A DNA stretch of 56,109 nucleotides from Caldithrix abyssi (GTDB lineage: Bacteria > Calditrichota > Calditrichia > Calditrichales > Calditrichaceae): positions 1-56,109 of the forward strand of contig DRQG01000022.1 in the NCBI GenBank assembly GCA_011369465.1. Reading direction: 5' to 3'. Position 1 is the stretch's first letter. The number at the start of each line of letters is the position of its first letter. The notes under the pieces were generated by a model. It did not search any database. It was not told the DNA's origin and was given only the letters and a program-made list of their open reading frames with translations. Made by a program: the position numbers and the translations under genes. Below, piece after piece: positions 52,386 to 56,109 of the stretch.

Positions 52386-53891
52386 ATGTTACACAAAGAG
52401 TTACAAAACAAAATCGATAAACTATGGACCGACTTCTGGTCCGGCGGCATTACCAATCCTTTAAGCGTTATCGAGCAAATAACCTTTTTAATCTTTGCCC
52501 GTTTGCTGGATATACGGGAAACCAATAACGAAAAAATAGCCCGGCGGCTGGGCAAATCCTTTAAACGGATTTTCCCCCAGGATAAACAATATCTTCGCTG
52601 GTCGTCCTTCCGGCATCTGGGACCGGATGAGATGCTGAAGGTGGTGCGGGATGAGGTTTTCCCGGCCTTCAAGGATTTAGCCACCAATGGCTCTACCTTT
52701 GGCGAATACATGAAAGACGCCCAGCTATTAATACAAAAACCCGCCTTGCTGGTTAGCGCGGTAACGACCATTGAAGAGCTGCCCCTGACCAACGACGATA
52801 CCAAAGGCGATTTATACGAATACTTGCTCAGCAAACTGACCACGGCCGGCATAGCCGGGCAATTCCGCACCCCGCGCCACATCATTGAACTGATGGTTAA
52901 AATAACCGCTCCCAAACCGACCGAAAAAGTGGCCGACCCGGCCTGCGGCACCGCCGGATTCCTGGTGGGTGTTATTCAGCACTTAACCAAAGAATACACT
53001 TCCCAGCAGGGCGTATTGACCGACGATGAAGGCAATAAAATATACAGCGGGGATTTGCTGGAGCCTTACCGTGACCATATCCAACAAAATTTATTAACCG
53101 GCTTTGATTTTGACGCCAGCATGCTGCGCATCGCGGCCATGAACCTGATGCTGCACGGCATTGACTCGCCCAACGTCCATTATGAAGACACCCTGAGCAA
53201 TGCCTTTCGTGAACACTATCCGCTGCTGGCCAGCGATTATTTTGACGTTATTCTGGCCAATCCGCCTTTTAAAGGCAGTATCGATTTTGACAGCGTGGAT
53301 CCTTCCTTAACCGGCAAGGTGAAGACCAAAAAAACCGAATTGCTGTTTATAACGCTGATGCTGCGCATGCTTAAACTAGGGGGACGCTGCGCGGCCATTG
53401 TGCCGGACGGCGTATTGTTTGGCGCTTCCAAAGCGCATGTGAGTCTGCGTAAAGCGCTTATCGAAGAAAACCAGTTGGAAGGCATTATTTCCCTGCCCTC
53501 CGGCGTGTTTAAACCCTATGCCGGCGTTTCCACGGCCATTGTCATTTTTACCAAAGGCGGCGCAACCGAAAACGTTTGGTTTTACGACGTGCAGGCCGAC
53601 GGCTATTCCTTAGACGACAAACGCACACCGGTGGAGCAAAACGACCTGCCCGACGCTTTTAAAAAATGGCAGCAGCGCGACCCGCAAAAGGACAGCGACC
53701 GCACACAGAAAAACTTTTTTGTACCGGCGGACGAAATCCGCGAAAACAACTACGACCTGTCCATTAACCGCTATAAAGAGATTGTGTATGAAGAAGAGGA
53801 ATATGAAGAGCCAAAGGTAATTCTTACGAAATTAAAGAAGATTGAAAATGAAATTTTTGATGGACTAAATGAAATTGAGGAAATGCTTTAA
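52386..53891 (+). CDS. hsdM: Type I restriction-modification M subunit
   Basis: The 501-residue protein has the helical N-terminal domain ([28 protein letters not shown]), the SAM-binding motif [12 protein letters not shown] (about residue 180) and the N6-adenine catalytic motif NPPF (about residue 291). It methylates adenine within the site specified by HsdS. AGGA precedes the ATG. Its TAA overlaps the ATG of hsdS by one base (TAATG), so the two are translationally coupled. No damage is seen in the frame. Confidence 0.97.
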   Translation: MLHKELQNKIDKLWTDFWSGGITNPLSVIEQITFLIFARLLDIRETNNEKIARRLGKSFKRIFPQDKQYLRWSSFRHLGPDEMLKVVRDEVFPAFKDLATNGSTFGEYMKDAQLLIQKPALLVSAVTTIEELPLTNDDTKGDLYEYLLSKLTTAGIAGQFRTPRHIIELMVKITAPKPTEKVADPACGTAGFLVGVIQHLTKEYTSQQGVLTDDEGNKIYSGDLLEPYRDHIQQNLLTGFDFDASMLRIAAMNLMLHGIDSPNVHYEDTLSNAFREHYPLLASDYFDVILANPPFKGSIDFDSVDPSLTGKVKTKKTELLFITLMLRMLKLGGRCAAIVPDGVLFGASKAHVSLRKALIEENQLEGIISLPSGVFKPYAGVSTAIVIFTKGGATENVWFYDVQADGYSLDDKRTPVEQNDLPDAFKKWQQRDPQKDSDRTQKNFFVPADEIRENNYDLSINRYKEIVYEEEEYEEPKVILTKLKKIENEIFDGLNEIEEML

Positions 53892-54163
53892 TGAGCACCT
53901 TTAGGAAAGTGGAACTTGGCGCTATTGCAAATTTTATTAATGGCTTCGCTTTTAAGCCATCAGATTGGAATAATAAAGGTAAAAAAATTATAAGAATACA
54001 AAATCTTACTGATACTAATAAACCATATAATTTAACCGATTTAGAGATTCCCGAAAAATATAAAGTTAAAAAGGGGACATTCTCGTATCATGGAGTGCAA
54101 CTCTTGATGTTTATGAATGGAAAGATGAAACAGCATTACTTAATCAACATATTTTCAAAGTGA
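53891..54163 (+). CDS. hsdS: hsdS, N-terminal fragment (frameshifted)
   Basis: The first about 62 codons encode a normal HsdS start: LGAIANFINGFAFKPSDWNN, then IRIQNLTD. At GGGG (54073-54076) the reading frame changes, and the remaining about 28 residues (TFSYHGVQLL...) are out-of-frame. Adding one G restores KKGDILVSWSATLDVYEWKD, a characteristic target-recognition segment, and joins this to the next frame. As written, the gene makes a short, probably useless peptide. Confidence 0.85.
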   Translation: MSTFRKVELGAIANFINGFAFKPSDWNNKGKKIIRIQNLTDTNKPYNLTDLEIPEKYKVKKGTFSYHGVQLLMFMNGKMKQHYLINIFSK

Positions 54164-55032
54164 TTCCGGATTATAACGTAATAGATAAAGGTTATTTTAA
54201 ATATGCTCTAAAACGATCTATTCAATTGATGTTGAGATATACACATGGCTCAACAATGAAACATATTAATAGAAATGAGTTCCTTTCCACAAAAATCCCC
54301 CTTCCCCCGCTGGAAGAGCAAAAACGCATTGCCGCTATTCTGGACAAAGCCGACGCCCTGCGCCAAAAGCGCCGCGAGTCCATCCGCCTGTTGGATGAGT
54401 TTTTACGCTCGGTATTTTTGGATATGTTTGGGGATGATGCTGAAGGAAAAAATTATGTAAATCTAGAAAAATTATGTTTTATTAATCCAAGTAAACTTGA
54501 AATAAAAAAATCAGAACTAGAATTAGAAGCCTCGTTTCTTCCGATGTCATCGATTAGTGAAGATGGACTTTTAGATTTATCCAAAACTGGAAAAGTTTCA
54601 GAATTAAAAAAGGGTTTTACATATTTTCGTGAAGGTGATGTTCTCTTTGCCAAAATAACTCCTTCAATGGAAAATGGGAAAGGAGCAATAGCAGAAAATT
54701 TATTAAATCAAATTGGATTTGGAACAACAGAGTTGCATGTCCTTAGACCGAAACATCCTTATAAAAGTTCGTGGTTGTATACACTTTTATCTTCAAAAAA
54801 AATAAGAAAGAAAGCGGCAAGTTTTATGACTGGAACAGCTGGTCAACAAAGAGTACCTGAAAATTTTCTAAGAAAACTAAAAGTTCCACCACCAGATTTA
54901 GAAAAAATGGCAATATTTGATAAGATTTTTTATGCTGTTAAGAACGAAAAAGAAAAGATGAAAGAAAGTAATGATATTTTTAAAGAATTATTCAACTCAT
55001 TAGTCCAGCGTGCTTTTCGGGGGGAATTGTGA
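54160..55032 (+). CDS. hsdS: hsdS, remainder (frameshifted specificity subunit)
   Basis: The frame contains the end of target-recognition domain 1, the central conserved block PLPPLEEQKRIAAILDKADA with the helical spacer, and target-recognition domain 2 (INPSKLEIKKSEL...). It ends with the C-terminal helix PPPDLEKMAIFDK...SLVQRAFRGEL. A GTG at 54160 is a formal start only; the true gene begins at 53891. Joined with the first part it would encode about 380 residues, the usual size. Without a frame correction the restriction system would lack specificity and be inactive. Confidence 0.85.
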   Translation: MIPDYNVIDKGYFKYALKRSIQLMLRYTHGSTMKHINRNEFLSTKIPLPPLEEQKRIAAILDKADALRQKRRESIRLLDEFLRSVFLDMFGDDAEGKNYVNLEKLCFINPSKLEIKKSELELEASFLPMSSISEDGLLDLSKTGKVSELKKGFTYFREGDVLFAKITPSMENGKGAIAENLLNQIGFGTTELHVLRPKHPYKSSWLYTLLSSKKIRKKAASFMTGTAGQQRVPENFLRKLKVPPPDLEKMAIFDKIFYAVKNEKEKMKESNDIFKELFNSLVQRAFRGEL

Positions 55033-55133
55033 ATAAAGAAAGGATTTTAGTTTTATAAAATCCCAATATTGTAAGTTATCGTGATGTCCAATCGAAAATT
55101 CAAATTTTCCAATTTATAAAAAGGGTTTTTATT

Positions 55134-56109
55134 ATGATGGATGATTATAAGCGGAGAGCAAATTTTGTGCTGAAGGAAAGATTGCCGCTTCACAGAAAAA
55201 TTAGTGATGCAACAGAAAGGCAATCTATCGTTAAAGTACTAAAGGATGTGTTTGATCTTCTGCATGATTCCTTCGGTTTACATCCTTTACCCGAGACTCT
55301 CGCTGATCCCAATGTATTATGTAAGTTTTACAAAGAAAACCTCTATGTATCCAGGGATATTAATCGCGATAAAGCCGAAAATATTTTAATGGTTATGGGT
55401 TTGAGGGGGAAAAAAGGACATCGTCAGCTTCTCATTCATACCTATCCCGAAGGCGGTTTTAAAAAGACGGATGTAGATATTAATATTGATGATAATTTAT
55501 TAATGAATTTTAAAAGTAAAATCTTCCCGTACCTGAGAAGTATTTTAGGCTATCCGGAACAGCATAAAAATAAAGAAAAAATATTAGGCTCAATCACAAA
55601 GATATACCTGGAGAACTTTAAAAGTATTAAAGACCGACAAGTGATTGAATTGAAACCTATTACATTACTGTTTGGCCCAAACTCAGCCGGTAAAAGCACG
55701 GTTATTCAGGCTTTACATTATATGCGAGAGATATTGTTACGGCAGAACTTTAATGCAGATCGCACAATGTACGGAGGGGATGTTATCGATTTGGGTGGAT
55801 TCCGTAATCTGGTTTATAACCACGATATTAGTCTGCCCATTGTGATGAGATTTGATTTGAATTTAGAAAAATTAGATTTTCCTTCATACAATCCTTACAC
55901 TGATTTCGATTTCTATTTTGAAGAAACATTAGAGAATGAAGAAGGGCTTTTAGAATCAGCGCAAAGAGGCGAAAGAGATATTATTGATAATATTTACGAT
56001 AAAGCAAAATCAGCTTATGTACAGATAACTGTGAAATGGAATGAAGAGCACAATAAAGCTATTGTAACGGATTATGAAACCGGATTTAATGACATTAAGA
56101 TGGCATCCA
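55134..56109 (+). CDS. AAA-type ATPase next to the type I system, cut by window edge
   Basis: An ATG at 55134 (or 55137), with AGGG upstream, opens a frame that runs to the window end, about 325 codons. Residues about 1-155 are a domain that I do not recognise (RRANFVLKERLPLHRKI, LLHDSFGLHPLP, NRDKAENILMVMGL). Then comes an ABC/SMC-like ATPase start: IYLENFKSIKD and the Walker A GPNSAGKS (about 182-189) in LLFGPNSAGKSTVIQALHY. This AAA_15/OLD-like type is common in phage-defence loci. The catalytic C-terminal half is outside the window. It is the gene following hsdS, and may be a separate defence gene. Confidence 0.7.
   Translation, partial: MMDDYKRRANFVLKERLPLHRKISDATERQSIVKVLKDVFDLLHDSFGLHPLPETLADPNVLCKFYKENLYVSRDINRDKAENILMVMGLRGKKGHRQLLIHTYPEGGFKKTDVDINIDDNLLMNFKSKIFPYLRSILGYPEQHKNKEKILGSITKIYLENFKSIKDRQVIELKPITLLFGPNSAGKSTVIQALHYMREILLRQNFNADRTMYGGDVIDLGGFRNLVYNHDISLPIVMRFDLNLEKLDFPSYNPYTDFDFYFEETLENEEGLLESAQRGERDIIDNIYDKAKSAYVQITVKWNEEHNKAIVTDYETGFNDIKMAS

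Overview
The window is 56.1 kb of moderate-GC bacterial chromosome. The gene content suggests a Gram-negative member of the FCB/Calditrichota-like group: secreted S46 and C1B peptidases, several beta-barrel outer-membrane proteins, many lipoproteins and Sec-exported serine hydrolases, and intergenic DNA packed with palindromic and word-like repeats. This placement is inferred from the sequence alone; no marker gene in the window proves the phylum.

Layout. 1-6.1 kb: a partial DUF3943 membrane-associated protein, a hairpin/terminator leader before a 39-residue membrane peptide, a tandem TerB-like protein, an APC permease fused to EIIA-like and RCK_C domains, and an RNA m5C methyltransferase that is frameshifted in a run of nine A. 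6.2-11.3 kb (minus strand): subtilase-like protein, beta-lactamase-fold hydrolase, cytidine deaminase, membrane protein and VOC protein. 11.9-17.5 kb (minus strand): a compact six-gene envelope operon (Omp85-type barrel, alpha/beta hydrolase, membrane-anchored serine hydrolase, unknown protein, DUF6544-like lipoprotein, barrel lipoprotein). Upstream of it lies a well-spaced sigma-54 promoter with two palindromic activator sites, and a divergent GAF/sigma-54 activator gene. 19.3-22.5 kb: squalene/phytoene synthase, creatininase-family and U32 (TrhP-type) proteins.

22.5-32.8 kb: MsrB, a MIO ammonia-lyase, SlyD-type FKBP, nitroreductase, metallophosphoesterase, DPP7-type S46 peptidase and C1B peptidase, separated by repeat clusters. 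One pair of these clusters forms a near-identical inverted repeat of about 100 bp. 33.0-46.7 kb (mostly plus strand): a cyclic-nucleotide-binding protein with an AI-2E-type permease, a methyltransferase, a membrane protein, a catalytically complete HtrA protease overlapping a paralogue that has lost all three triad residues, a dUTPase-like protein, an FGGY kinase, a DUF1579-like protein, a VOC protein, an EamA transporter and a 1,165-residue GH13 protein. tRNA-Leu(CAG) follows.

47.0-56.1 kb is a defence-type region: a VWA protein, then hsdR, hsdM and hsdS of a type I restriction-modification system, then an AAA ATPase that runs off the end. hsdR and hsdM are separated by about 1.1 kb of hairpin repeats that enclose a GIY-YIG nuclease gene, and hsdS is frameshifted at GGGG. 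The most promising candidates for something undescribed are the sigma-54-controlled envelope operon, the live/dead HtrA pair, and the GIY-YIG gene nested in its repeat array inside the restriction operon.
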